From JAVDCA01 sp035293985 (GTDB taxonomy: Bacteria > Pseudomonadota > Alphaproteobacteria > Rhizobiales > Xanthobacteraceae): a DNA stretch of 64,000 nucleotides. The translations under genes were made by a program, and so were the position numbers. The DNA lies in NCBI GenBank assembly GCA_035293985.1, contig DATGLS010000040.1, positions 124,001 to 188,000 on the forward strand. The letters run 5' to 3'. The notes below the pieces were generated by a model. It saw only the letters and a program-made list of their open reading frames with translations, had not been told where the DNA came from and did no database searches. Each line of letters begins with the position of its first letter. The stretch's first letter is position 1. Positions 16,520 through 24,286 of the stretch are shown piece by piece.

Positions 16520-18196
16520 ATGAGCACGATCCGCATCCTCATCGTCGGCGGCTACGGCACCTTCGGCGGCCGGCTGGCCCAGCTGCTCGTCGACGAGTCG
16601 CGGCTGACCCTGCTGATCGCCGGCCGCGACCGCGCACGCGCCGAGGCGTTCTGCAACGGCCTGCGCGGCGCCGCGACGCTGCAGCCGCTGGCCTTCGACC
16701 GCGAGGGGGATCTCGAGGCCGCACTGGCAGCCGCCAGGCCCGACGTCGTGGTGGACGCTTCCGGACCGTTCCAGGCCTACCGCGGCGATGCGTACCGGCT
16801 GATCAAGGCCTGTATCGCCCTCGGCATCGACTATCTCGACCTCGCCGACGGCGCCGATTTCGTCGACGCCATCGCGCAACTCGACGTGGATGCACGTGCG
16901 CACGGCGTCTGCGTGCTCTCCGGCGTGAGCAGCTTTCCAGTTCTCACCGCCGCGGCGGTGCGACGCCTTGCGACCGGGATGGCGCGCCTTGACGCGGTGA
17001 CAGCTGGGATCGCGCCATCGCCCTTTGCCGGCGTCGGCCTCAACGTCATCCGCGCCATCGCGAGCTATGCGGGCCGGCCGGTGCGGCTCGTGCGCGATGG
17101 GCATGCGGCGACAGGCGTCGGCCTGGTCGAGACGCGCCGCTTCACCATCGCGCCGCCCGGCCGATTGCCGCTGCGGCCGGTGCTGTTCTCGCTCGTCGAC
17201 GTCCCCGATCTGCAGGCGCTGCCGAAGCTCTGGCCCGAGCTGAAATCCGTGTGGATGGGCGCCGGTCCGGTCCCGGAAATCCTGCACCGCACGCTCAACC
17301 TGCTGGCGCGCCTCGTCCGGCTGCGGCTGCTGCCGACGCTCGTGCCGTTCGCGCCCCTGATGCATGGTGCGATCAACGTGCTGCGGTGGGGCGAGCACCG
17401 TGGCGGCATGTTCGTGGCGCTCGCCGGCGCCGGCGCCGACGGCCGGCCGATCGAGCGCTCCTGGCACATGGTCGCCGAGGGCGACGACGGGCCGCTCATT
17501 CCCTCGATGGCGACGGAGGCGATCATTCGCCACCGGCTCGATGGCCGGCGGCCCGCGCCCGGCGCGCGCGCCGCGTTGCGCGAGCTCGAGCTCGCCGACT
17601 ACGAGGCCCTGTTCGCGCGCCGCCGCATCGTCAGCGGCGTGCGCGACGCGGCCGATGCGGCCGCGCCGCTCTACCGGCGACTGTTGGGCGAGGCCTATGC
17701 GGCGCTGCCGGCTCCGATCCAGGCCATGCACGACCTCACCGGCACGCTCGCGGTCGAGGGCCGCGCGACCGTTGAGCGCGGCTCAGGCGTGCTGGCGCGC
17801 GCAATCGCGGCGTTGTTCGGATTTCCGCCTGCCGCGCGCGACATCCCGGTGAAGGTGGATTTTGTCCTACGTGACGGCCGGGAGATCTGGCGGCGTGATT
17901 TTGCCGGGCGCACCTTCGTCAGCACCCAGGAAGCAGGGCAGGGTCGCTTCGACCGGCTGATGTGCGAGCGGTTCGGTCCGTTCGCGTTCGGCATTGCGCT
18001 CGTATGCGATGCGGAGCGGCTCACCCTCGTATTCCGCGGCTGGCGCGCCTTCGGCATTCCGTTGCCGCGCGCGTTCGCGCCGCGTGCCACGGCCTTCGAG
18101 GCCGTCGACGGCGGACGCTTTCGTTTCTACGTCGAGATCAAGCTGCCGCTGATCGGCCTGCTCGTGCGTTACCAGGGGTGGCTCGCCCCGAAGTAA
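16520..18196 (+). CDS. Saccharopine dehydrogenase-like NAD(P)-binding protein fused to DUF4166
   Basis: A 558-residue fusion. The N-terminal half has a Rossmann loop GGYGTFGGRLAQLL and the DASGPFQAY and DYLDLADG segments of the saccharopine-dehydrogenase-like oxidoreductases. The C-terminal part (from about residue 400: ALPAPIQAMHDL, GRATVERG, VKVDFVLRDGREIW) matches DUF4166. In other genomes the two domains also occur as one polypeptide; the substrate is unknown and lysine metabolism is unlikely. The ATG at 16520 was preferred; a TTG at 16490 overlapping the preceding gene is possible. Confidence 0.8.
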   Translation: MSTIRILIVGGYGTFGGRLAQLLVDESRLTLLIAGRDRARAEAFCNGLRGAATLQPLAFDREGDLEAALAAARPDVVVDASGPFQAYRGDAYRLIKACIALGIDYLDLADGADFVDAIAQLDVDARAHGVCVLSGVSSFPVLTAAAVRRLATGMARLDAVTAGIAPSPFAGVGLNVIRAIASYAGRPVRLVRDGHAATGVGLVETRRFTIAPPGRLPLRPVLFSLVDVPDLQALPKLWPELKSVWMGAGPVPEILHRTLNLLARLVRLRLLPTLVPFAPLMHGAINVLRWGEHRGGMFVALAGAGADGRPIERSWHMVAEGDDGPLIPSMATEAIIRHRLDGRRPAPGARAALRELELADYEALFARRRIVSGVRDAADAAAPLYRRLLGEAYAALPAPIQAMHDLTGTLAVEGRATVERGSGVLARAIAALFGFPPAARDIPVKVDFVLRDGREIWRRDFAGRTFVSTQEAGQGRFDRLMCERFGPFAFGIALVCDAERLTLVFRGWRAFGIPLPRAFAPRATAFEAVDGGRFRFYVEIKLPLIGLLVRYQGWLAPK

Positions 18197-18249
18197 CCGT
18201 TTCCGTAAGGCCTGCTTGGCAACGGAACTGGGGCCCACTATTAGGTGCG

Positions 18250-18273
18250 CGCCCGCCCGGCGGGCGTTATACT
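18250..18273 (+). promoter_or_regulatory. Palindrome next to a -10-like TATACT upstream of pckA
   Basis: CGCCCGCC and GGCGGGCG arms (18250-18266, one-base centre) are followed directly by TATACT (18268-18273), about 77 bases before the pckA start. The palindrome would cover the spacer of the promoter and could be an operator. No good -35 is visible. Confidence 0.35.
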
Positions 18274-18339
18274 AACGTCGGATCGCCGTCGGCGGTCCGG
18301 AGGGGTCCCGGCCGGGTCAGGCGGCGGCCGGACGTGTGT

Positions 18340-18344
18340 GGAGG
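18340..18344 (+). promoter_or_regulatory. Ribosome-binding site deciding the GTG start of pckA
   Basis: A perfect GGAGG lies 5 bases before GTG 18350. It selects this start over an in-frame ATG 105 bases upstream, whose added residues are not part of the family. Confidence 0.8.
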
Positions 18345-18349
18345 TCATC

Positions 18350-19963
18350 GTGCAGGAAACGGGTCTGCGGAACAGCGCGCATGGCGCTGACAAATTCGGC
18401 TTAACGGACCTTGCGGCGGTCCATTGGAATCTCGGGGATGCCCGCCTCTACGAGCATGCGGTCGCCAACCATGAAGGCGCCATCGTCCAGGGCGGCGCGT
18501 TTTGCGCCGAGACCGGCGTGCACACCGGGCGCAGCCCCAAGGACAAGTTCATCGTCTGCGACGAATCGACCGAGAAGACGGTCTGGTGGGCGAAGAACGG
18601 CAAGCTCACCCCCGCCCAGTTCGACCTGCTCCACCAGGATTTCCTCGCTCACGCCAAGGGCAAGCAGCTTTACGCCCAGGACCTCTACGGCGGCGCCGAT
18701 CCGAAATACCGCATCAAGGCGCGCGTCTTCACCGAGCTCGCCTGGCACTCGCTGTTCATCCGCTCGCTGCTGATCCGCCCCGAGCGTTCCGAGCTCGCGC
18801 ACTACGTGCCCGACTTCACCATCCTGAGCCTGCCCTCGTTCAAGGCCGATCCCAAGCGCCACGGCGTGCGCTCCGAGACCATCATCGCCATCAACTTCAG
18901 CAAGCGCATGATCCTGATCGGCGGCAGCTACTACGCGGGCGAGATGAAAAAGTCCGTCTTCACCACGCTCAACTACTACCTGCCGGCCGAAAGCGTGATG
19001 CCGATGCACTGTTCGGCCAATGTCGGCCCGGGCGGCGACGTCGCGTTGTTCTTCGGCCTGTCCGGCACCGGCAAGACCACGCTGTCGGCCGATCCCCACC
19101 GCACGCTCATCGGCGACGACGAGCACGGCTGGGGCCCGCAGGGCGTCTTCAACTTCGAGGGCGGCTGTTATGCCAAGTGCATCAAGCTGTCGCGCGAGGC
19201 CGAGCCTGAGATCTACGACGCGACGCTGCGCTTCGGCACGGTTCTCGAGAATGTCGTGTTCGATCCGGAGACGCGCGTCTGCGACTTCGACGACGACAGC
19301 AAGACCGAGAACACCCGCTCGGCCTATCCCCTCGATTACATCCCCAACGCGTCGCGCACCGGCCGCGCCGGCATGCCGAAGAACCTGGTGCTCCTCACCG
19401 CCGACGCCTATGGCGTGATGCCGCCGATCGCCAAGCTCACGCCCGCCCAGGCGATGTATCACTTCATGTCGGGCTACACCGCCAAGGTCGCCGGCACCGA
19501 GAAAGGCCTGGTCGGCGTCGAGCCCGAGTTCTCCACCTGCTTCGGCGCGCCTTTCCTGCCGCGCCATCCTTCCGTCTACGGCAACCTTCTGCGCGAGCTG
19601 ATCGGGGTGCACGGCGTCGACTGCTGGCTGGTCAATACCGGCTGGACCGGCGGCATCTATGGCATCGGCCGCCGCATGCCGATCAAGGTGACCCGCACGC
19701 TGCTCACCGCCGCGCTCGACGGCACGCTGCGCAATGCCAAGTTCCGCACCGATCCCTATTTCGGCTTCTCGGTGCCGACCCAGCTTCCCGGCGTCGAGCC
19801 GCACCTGCTCTATCCGCAGAAGACGTGGCAGAACAAGCTCGAGTTCGACCAGACGGCGCGCAAGCTGGTCGCCATGTTCCAGAAGAACTTCGTGCAGTTC
19901 GAGGAGCACGTCGACGCCGACGTGCGCGCCGCCGCGCCCGAGGTGCGCCTCGCCGCGGAGTGA
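18350..19963 (+). CDS. pckA: Phosphoenolpyruvate carboxykinase (ATP)
   Basis: A 537-residue ATP-dependent PEP carboxykinase, the first committed enzyme of gluconeogenesis, converting oxaloacetate to PEP. Visible signatures are HTGRSPKDKF, the metal and oxaloacetate-site segment YYAGEMKKS, MHCSANVG, the kinase-1a loop GLSGTGKTTLS, IGDDEHGW and RTGRAGMPKN. The length matches the rhizobial enzyme with the GTG start at 18350. In Rhizobiales pckA often lies near chvI and is regulated with carbon status; here three genes separate them. Confidence 0.97.
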   Translation: MQETGLRNSAHGADKFGLTDLAAVHWNLGDARLYEHAVANHEGAIVQGGAFCAETGVHTGRSPKDKFIVCDESTEKTVWWAKNGKLTPAQFDLLHQDFLAHAKGKQLYAQDLYGGADPKYRIKARVFTELAWHSLFIRSLLIRPERSELAHYVPDFTILSLPSFKADPKRHGVRSETIIAINFSKRMILIGGSYYAGEMKKSVFTTLNYYLPAESVMPMHCSANVGPGGDVALFFGLSGTGKTTLSADPHRTLIGDDEHGWGPQGVFNFEGGCYAKCIKLSREAEPEIYDATLRFGTVLENVVFDPETRVCDFDDDSKTENTRSAYPLDYIPNASRTGRAGMPKNLVLLTADAYGVMPPIAKLTPAQAMYHFMSGYTAKVAGTEKGLVGVEPEFSTCFGAPFLPRHPSVYGNLLRELIGVHGVDCWLVNTGWTGGIYGIGRRMPIKVTRTLLTAALDGTLRNAKFRTDPYFGFSVPTQLPGVEPHLLYPQKTWQNKLEFDQTARKLVAMFQKNFVQFEEHVDADVRAAAPEVRLAAE

Positions 19964-19971
19964 GTAAGCGG

Positions 19972-20065
19972 CGTCATTGCGAGACGTCAGCAGCACGCCG
20001 AAGTAATCTCGCTCCGCGAGAGCAAGTGGAGCGACGCTGCTTCGTCGCTTCGCTCCTCGCAATGA
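19972..20065. repeat. Palindromic element with CGTCATTGCGAG ends, copy 2 (family A)
   Basis: The outer arms CGTCATTGCGAG and CTCGCAATGA enclose further inverted segments (GTAATCTCGCTCCGCGAG, GCTTCGTCGCTTCG). It lies just 3' of pckA, between co-directional genes. Confidence 0.75.
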
Positions 20066-20187
20066 GGGTGAGAGATCAACGGCGGCCGCACGGCCGCCGT
20101 TTCGTTTGCGACCGATGACGCAAATTTAATTTTCGGGCGCCTCGCTCGCCCGCGCGATTGCGGTTTTGGACCGCTATATCCCTCGCC

Positions 20188-20937
20188 ATGCCGACCTGGA
20201 CCACTGTCGCCCCGGCCGTCACGGCCGCCTTTCTCAGCTCCGTCGTCGAGGTCGTGGAAGCCTTCACGATTGTGCTCGCGGTCGCAACCGTGCGCGGTTG
20301 GCGTCCGGCTTCGCTCGGCGCGCTGGCCGGCCTGGTGCTGCTGGCCGTCATCGTCGTCGCATTCGGCCCGCTGCTCGGCCTCGTGCCGCTGCACGCGCTG
20401 CAGCTCGCGGTCGGCCTGCTGCTCCTCCTGTTCGGCATGCGCTGGCTGCGCAAGGCGATCCTGCGCGGCGCCGGCATCATTGCGCTGCATGACGAGTCGC
20501 TCGCTTTCGCGCACGAGACCGCCGAGCTGCGCGAGCAGGCACAGCGGCGCGAGGCGCGCCTCGACTGGCTCGCCGCGCTTGCGAGCTTCAAGGCGGTCCT
20601 GCTCGAAGGGCTGGAGGTGGTGTTCATCGTCATCGCGGTCGGTGCCGGCCGCGGGCTCGTCGTTCCGGCGAGCCTCGGCGCGCTCGCCGCCGCCGCGCTG
20701 GTGCTCGGCGTCGGCCTTCTGGTCCATCGACCGCTCGCGCGGGTGCCTGAGAATACGCTCAAGTTCGCGGTCGGCGTGATGCTGTCGGCGTTCGGCGTGT
20801 TCTGGGTCGGCGAAGGGCTGGGCGTGCCGTGGCCGGGAGAGGATCTCGCCATCCCGGGGATCGCGCTCCTTTTTCTGCTCACCGCACTCGCTGGCGTTCG
20901 TGCCGCGCGGCGACCGGCTGTGGAGGCCGTGTCATGA
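20188..20937 (+). CDS. COG4280-type membrane protein with two ExxE motifs
   Basis: A 249-residue integral membrane protein with about seven hydrophobic segments. It resembles COG4280, an uncharacterised membrane protein family. Two glutamate motifs stand out, VEVVE at E21/E24 and LEGLE at E140/E143, in the two halves of the protein. The second differs from the REGLE signature of FTR1-type iron permeases in one residue, and the internal duplication of the motif is as in FTR1. A charged loop (about residues 95-125) separates the halves. The start is ATG 20188; a TTG at 20158 is in frame. It overlaps the next small gene by four bases. Confidence 0.65.
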   Translation: MPTWTTVAPAVTAAFLSSVVEVVEAFTIVLAVATVRGWRPASLGALAGLVLLAVIVVAFGPLLGLVPLHALQLAVGLLLLLFGMRWLRKAILRGAGIIALHDESLAFAHETAELREQAQRREARLDWLAALASFKAVLLEGLEVVFIVIAVGAGRGLVVPASLGALAAAALVLGVGLLVHRPLARVPENTLKFAVGVMLSAFGVFWVGEGLGVPWPGEDLAIPGIALLFLLTALAGVRAARRPAVEAVS

Positions 20938-21137
20938 AGATGGTCGTTACCGCATGGCGCGAGCTCATCGGCCTGTTCGTGGATGATGGGCGGCTCGCCC
21001 TCTCGATCGTCGCAGTGGTGGTGATCGCTGCTTTGCTGTCGCTCGTTCCGGGCGCCGCACTGGCGGCGGGCGGCGTGCTGATGTTCGGATGTCTCGGCGT
21101 GTTGATCGCGAACGTCGTCAGGGCTTCGCCGCGCTGA
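20934..21137 (+). CDS. Small membrane protein coupled to the COG4280-type gene
   Basis: A 67-residue product with two hydrophobic segments (about residues 20-37 and 41-60) and no recognised domain. Its ATG overlaps the upstream stop (ATGA), so it is translationally coupled to the ExxE membrane protein and may be its partner. Its 3' end overlaps the end of the convergent membrane gene by 20 bases. Confidence 0.65.
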   Translation: MKMVVTAWRELIGLFVDDGRLALSIVAVVVIAALLSLVPGAALAAGGVLMFGCLGVLIANVVRASPR

Positions 21138-22476
21138 CGGCCGGCTTGGCGTCCGGCAGCACCAGCAGCACTACCCAGTAGATCAGCAGCGGAGCGACCA
21201 GGACCGCCGATGTATCGATGTAGCGGATGCTCGGCGCGCTCATGAAGATGGTCAGCACGCCGGCGCCGATGAACCACGTGATCGCCAGCATACCCATGAC
21301 CGGAAGGTCGAGACGCGTGCGCGGCGCCGCGCCGGCCTGCCCGCGCGCGAGCAGGCGCCATGGCCACAGGATCGCGATCGCGACGACCGCCAGGGCGGCC
21401 GGAAGGTTCGTCACCAGCGAACGGCCCGCCACCCGGGTCGCCGCACCCACGATCCAGGCGGCGTAGCGGCCGGGCGAGGCGCGCACGACCGCAATGTCGA
21501 AGCGGGTCAAGCGCCGATTGAAAGCGACCCAGCTTTCGTTCGGCTGCCGGGTCGGCGCGATGATCTGGTAGATGCCGTCGTCGTGCGTGCGTGCCAGCAC
21601 GTCGAAATAGCCGAGCGCCGCCGAGTAATAGGAGCGCTCGTTGCTGGCGTTGCGCGGAATGCCGATCATGCGTCCGCTCTCCTCCGCGGCGCGGCGCGCG
21701 GCGAGAACCTGCGCCGCGAAGGGTCGGATGTCGGAAGGCATCCGCGCCACCGTATCGCCCGACACGATGAGCGTCGCGAGGCCCGACATCGCAAAGCCGC
21801 CGAACGAGACGATATTGAAGTCGCCGACCGTCGCGGCGCGCAGCGACGCGATGCCGAGGAACGGCGCGATCGACAGGCCGAGAATGGCGGCGGCGCGCAC
21901 CAGACGAATTGAGTCGCAGCGGATCGCGCGCAGCACCACGTAGAGTCCCGGCAACGCTACGACCAGCAGCAGGAAGCTCGGCCGCAGCACATAAGCCGCG
22001 CCCGCGCTCAGGCACACCAGCCACCACGCCCAGCGGCGCGGCCGCGGATGGACGAGCTCGATGGTTGCACCCAGGGCGATCAGCCCGCAGGTGATCGACA
22101 GGAGCTCGGGATGCACCCAGTTGGCGTCGATCAGGAAGGCGTTGGCGAGGAGAAGCGCGGCGCCCACGCTGAGCGTCGCGGCTGCCGAAAGGCCGAACCG
22201 GCGCAGTTGTGTGAGCAGAAACCAGGTCGCTGCCAGATAGGTCGCGATCTGAAAGGTCGGCACCGCGCGATAGCTGCCATGCCCAAGATCCAGCGCCGCG
22301 ACGATCCAGCCATAGAAGGGCGGGCGTGGCTCACCCAGCATCGCCGGATATCCGACGATCTGCAGATACCCCGGCGTGTCGGGCAGCATTTGCGGCACGA
22401 AGCGCCCCGCCGCGATCAGGATCGCGACGCTCACCGCCGTCATCACCGACAGGATCTTGATCTCGGTGCGAAACAC
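21118..22476 (-). CDS. Polytopic membrane protein, GT-C glycosyltransferase-like
   Basis: A protein of about 450 residues with some eleven hydrophobic segments. An early periplasmic loop contains MLPDTPGYLQIVGYP and RPPFYGW, with acidic residues placed as in the first loop of GT-C glycosyltransferases. This suggests, but does not prove, that it transfers a sugar from a lipid carrier. The GTG at 22476 gives the most natural start; the frame is open to a TTG at 22530. It lies 93 bases (39 from the TTG) after the radical SAM gene in the same direction and is likely in its operon. Confidence 0.6.
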   Translation of the reverse strand: MFRTEIKILSVMTAVSVAILIAAGRFVPQMLPDTPGYLQIVGYPAMLGEPRPPFYGWIVAALDLGHGSYRAVPTFQIATYLAATWFLLTQLRRFGLSAAATLSVGAALLLANAFLIDANWVHPELLSITCGLIALGATIELVHPRPRRWAWWLVCLSAGAAYVLRPSFLLLVVALPGLYVVLRAIRCDSIRLVRAAAILGLSIAPFLGIASLRAATVGDFNIVSFGGFAMSGLATLIVSGDTVARMPSDIRPFAAQVLAARRAAEESGRMIGIPRNASNERSYYSAALGYFDVLARTHDDGIYQIIAPTRQPNESWVAFNRRLTRFDIAVVRASPGRYAAWIVGAATRVAGRSLVTNLPAALAVVAIAILWPWRLLARGQAGAAPRTRLDLPVMGMLAITWFIGAGVLTIFMSAPSIRYIDTSAVLVAPLLIYWVVLLVLPDAKPAVSAAKP

Positions 22477-22569
22477 GGTTCCCCGCTGCTGGCAGACGCG
22501 CCATATTCCGCGGGAGGTCGCGGACGTCAATCGGCGCCGGGTCGCACTCTCGAGGGCGGGAAGAAGCCG

Positions 22570-24126
22570 TCAACCCACGGCGGCGACGGGAGCGAGCGCG
22601 CGCTTGTCCTGCCGTACCACCTGATGGGCCGCCATCGACGGCTTGGACTTGACGAAGTCGTAGCGCGGCCAGCGCTCCGGCGCGTAGTAGTGCGACGCGA
22701 GCGCATCGCTCACGGTCGGCCGGCTGAAATACTGCAGCGCGTAGTAGGCGTCCCAGAAGAACTCGCCGGTGCGGAGGCCGCGGCGGATGCGCCGCGCCCA
22801 GAACGCCGGATTGGCGAAGATCGCCTTGCGGTGCGCGAGCTTCACGTATCGTTGGATCTGCTCGTAGGTGAGCGTCTTGTGCGCGAACAGCGGCTTCGTG
22901 GTGTAGATGAAATATTCGTCCCAGTCGAAGCTGCGGATCAGCCCGTTCTTATTGTACTCGTTGAACATCGATGTGCCGGGAAACGCGATCGTGATGCCGA
23001 ACTTCATCATGTCGACGGGCAGCGTGCGCGCGAACTCGATGGTGTCCATCATGGTCGCTTCGGTGTCGGGCGAGAGCCCGAGCATGAAGAAGCCGGTGAC
23101 CTCGATGCCTGCCTTGCGCGCGCGCTCGACCGCGACCTTGCCGCCCTCGATCGACGCCTTGCCGCTCTTGCCGAATGACTTGAGCACCTTGTCGTTGCCG
23201 CTCTCGAAGCCGAACGACACGCGGTAGCAGCCGGCGCGGCGCATCAGGCGAAACAGCTCGTCGTCGGCGCTCTCGACCCGGATGCCGTTCGAGCAGGTCC
23301 ACGCCATGTCGACGCCGGTGCGTATGATCGCCTCGCACACCTGCATCGCCCAGTCTTTGTCGGACGTGAAGATGTCGTCGGCCAGCATGAACTCGCGGAA
23401 GCCGAGCCGGTGCATCAATCGCACCTCCTCGGCGCAGCGCTGCGGCGATTTCTTGCGGTAGCCGCGCGCCATGGTGATCTTGCTGGCGCAGAAATCGCAC
23501 AGGAAGACGCAGCCGCGCGAGAACTCGGCCATGGTGATCGGCGGCCGCTTGCACAACAGTCGGGAGATCTGCCGGTAGTCCTCCAGCGGATAGAGGTCCC
23601 AGGCGGGCATCGGCAGGCCGTCGAGATCGGCGATCGGCGCCGCGAGCCCGCCGGAGCACGGCTTGCCATCCTCTCGGTACCACACGTTCTTCACGGTCGC
23701 GGGCTTGGCGCCGTCGCAGATCGCCGGAAACGAGACATCCGCCTCCGCGACGAAGACGAGGTCGAGCAGCGACTCGTGCAACGTCTCCTGCGGCAGCGCG
23801 GAGGGATGCGCGCCGCCGCCCACGACGACGATGTCCTTGGAAATGTCCTTGATCAGCACCGACATGTCGCGCAGCTGGTTCATCAGCGGCGTCGTCGCCG
23901 TGATTCCGACCACGTCGGGCTTCTTGTCGAGGACGGTCTTGCGGATCAGGTCGACGTCGTAGGGCCGCCACGACAGGTCGAGGATGTCGACCTGATGGCC
24001 GCGCTCGCGGGCCGATGCCGCGATGGTGGCGAGGCCGAGCGTCGGATGGATCGGGTTGACGATGCCGCCACGCGCCCCGCCGTAGCTCGGCTGATAGGAT
24101 GGATTGATGAGAAGGACCTGCCCCAC
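22570..24126 (-). CDS. Cobalamin-binding radical SAM protein (B12-rSAM)
   Basis: A 518-residue protein with an N-terminal B12-binding fold (VLLINPSYQPS, GHQVDILDLSW, VVGITATTPL, IVVVGGGAHPSALP) and a radical SAM core whose cluster motif CVFLCDFC (CxxxCxxC) lies near residue 208. The C-terminal part is of the kind seen in BchE/HpnP-like class B enzymes, which methylate unactivated carbons or do cyclisations. There are no hopanoid or bacteriochlorophyll genes adjacent, so the substrate is unknown. The GT-C-like membrane gene downstream suggests a lipid or envelope substrate. Family sure, reaction unknown. Confidence 0.85.
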   Translation of the reverse strand: MGQVLLINPSYQPSYGGARGGIVNPIHPTLGLATIAASARERGHQVDILDLSWRPYDVDLIRKTVLDKKPDVVGITATTPLMNQLRDMSVLIKDISKDIVVVGGGAHPSALPQETLHESLLDLVFVAEADVSFPAICDGAKPATVKNVWYREDGKPCSGGLAAPIADLDGLPMPAWDLYPLEDYRQISRLLCKRPPITMAEFSRGCVFLCDFCASKITMARGYRKKSPQRCAEEVRLMHRLGFREFMLADDIFTSDKDWAMQVCEAIIRTGVDMAWTCSNGIRVESADDELFRLMRRAGCYRVSFGFESGNDKVLKSFGKSGKASIEGGKVAVERARKAGIEVTGFFMLGLSPDTEATMMDTIEFARTLPVDMMKFGITIAFPGTSMFNEYNKNGLIRSFDWDEYFIYTTKPLFAHKTLTYEQIQRYVKLAHRKAIFANPAFWARRIRRGLRTGEFFWDAYYALQYFSRPTVSDALASHYYAPERWPRYDFVKSKPSMAAHQVVRQDKRALAPVAAVG

Positions 24127-24244
24127 GCGACCCCCGCCACGCTACCGTTAACAAAACTATAACGGCAGGCTGCGCGCGAAGCCAGTCGCGCAACAGACAG
24201 ACGGTTAATTGCTGGAGGAACCCGCCAAGCGACTGGCTGGCCAC
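24127..24244. other. Intergenic stretch with a 9-bp inverted repeat
   Basis: No gene is seen between the radical SAM start and the fadJ terminator. GCCAGTCGC (24181-24189) and its exact complement (24229-24237) form a long-looped hairpin. An A/T-rich patch around 24140-24162 is the likely promoter area of the radical SAM operon. Confidence 0.4.
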
Positions 24245-24274
24245 GCAAAACGGCGCCGGTCGAGCGAGACCGGC
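24245..24274 (-). terminator. Rho-independent-like terminator after fadJ
   Basis: On the minus strand a GCCGGTC/GACCGGC stem (24255-24274, six-base loop) is followed by GCCGTTTTG, about a dozen bases after the fadJ stop. Stem plus short T tract fits an intrinsic terminator of the beta-oxidation operon. Confidence 0.6.
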
Positions 24275-24286
24275 GGGGGCGTCACG

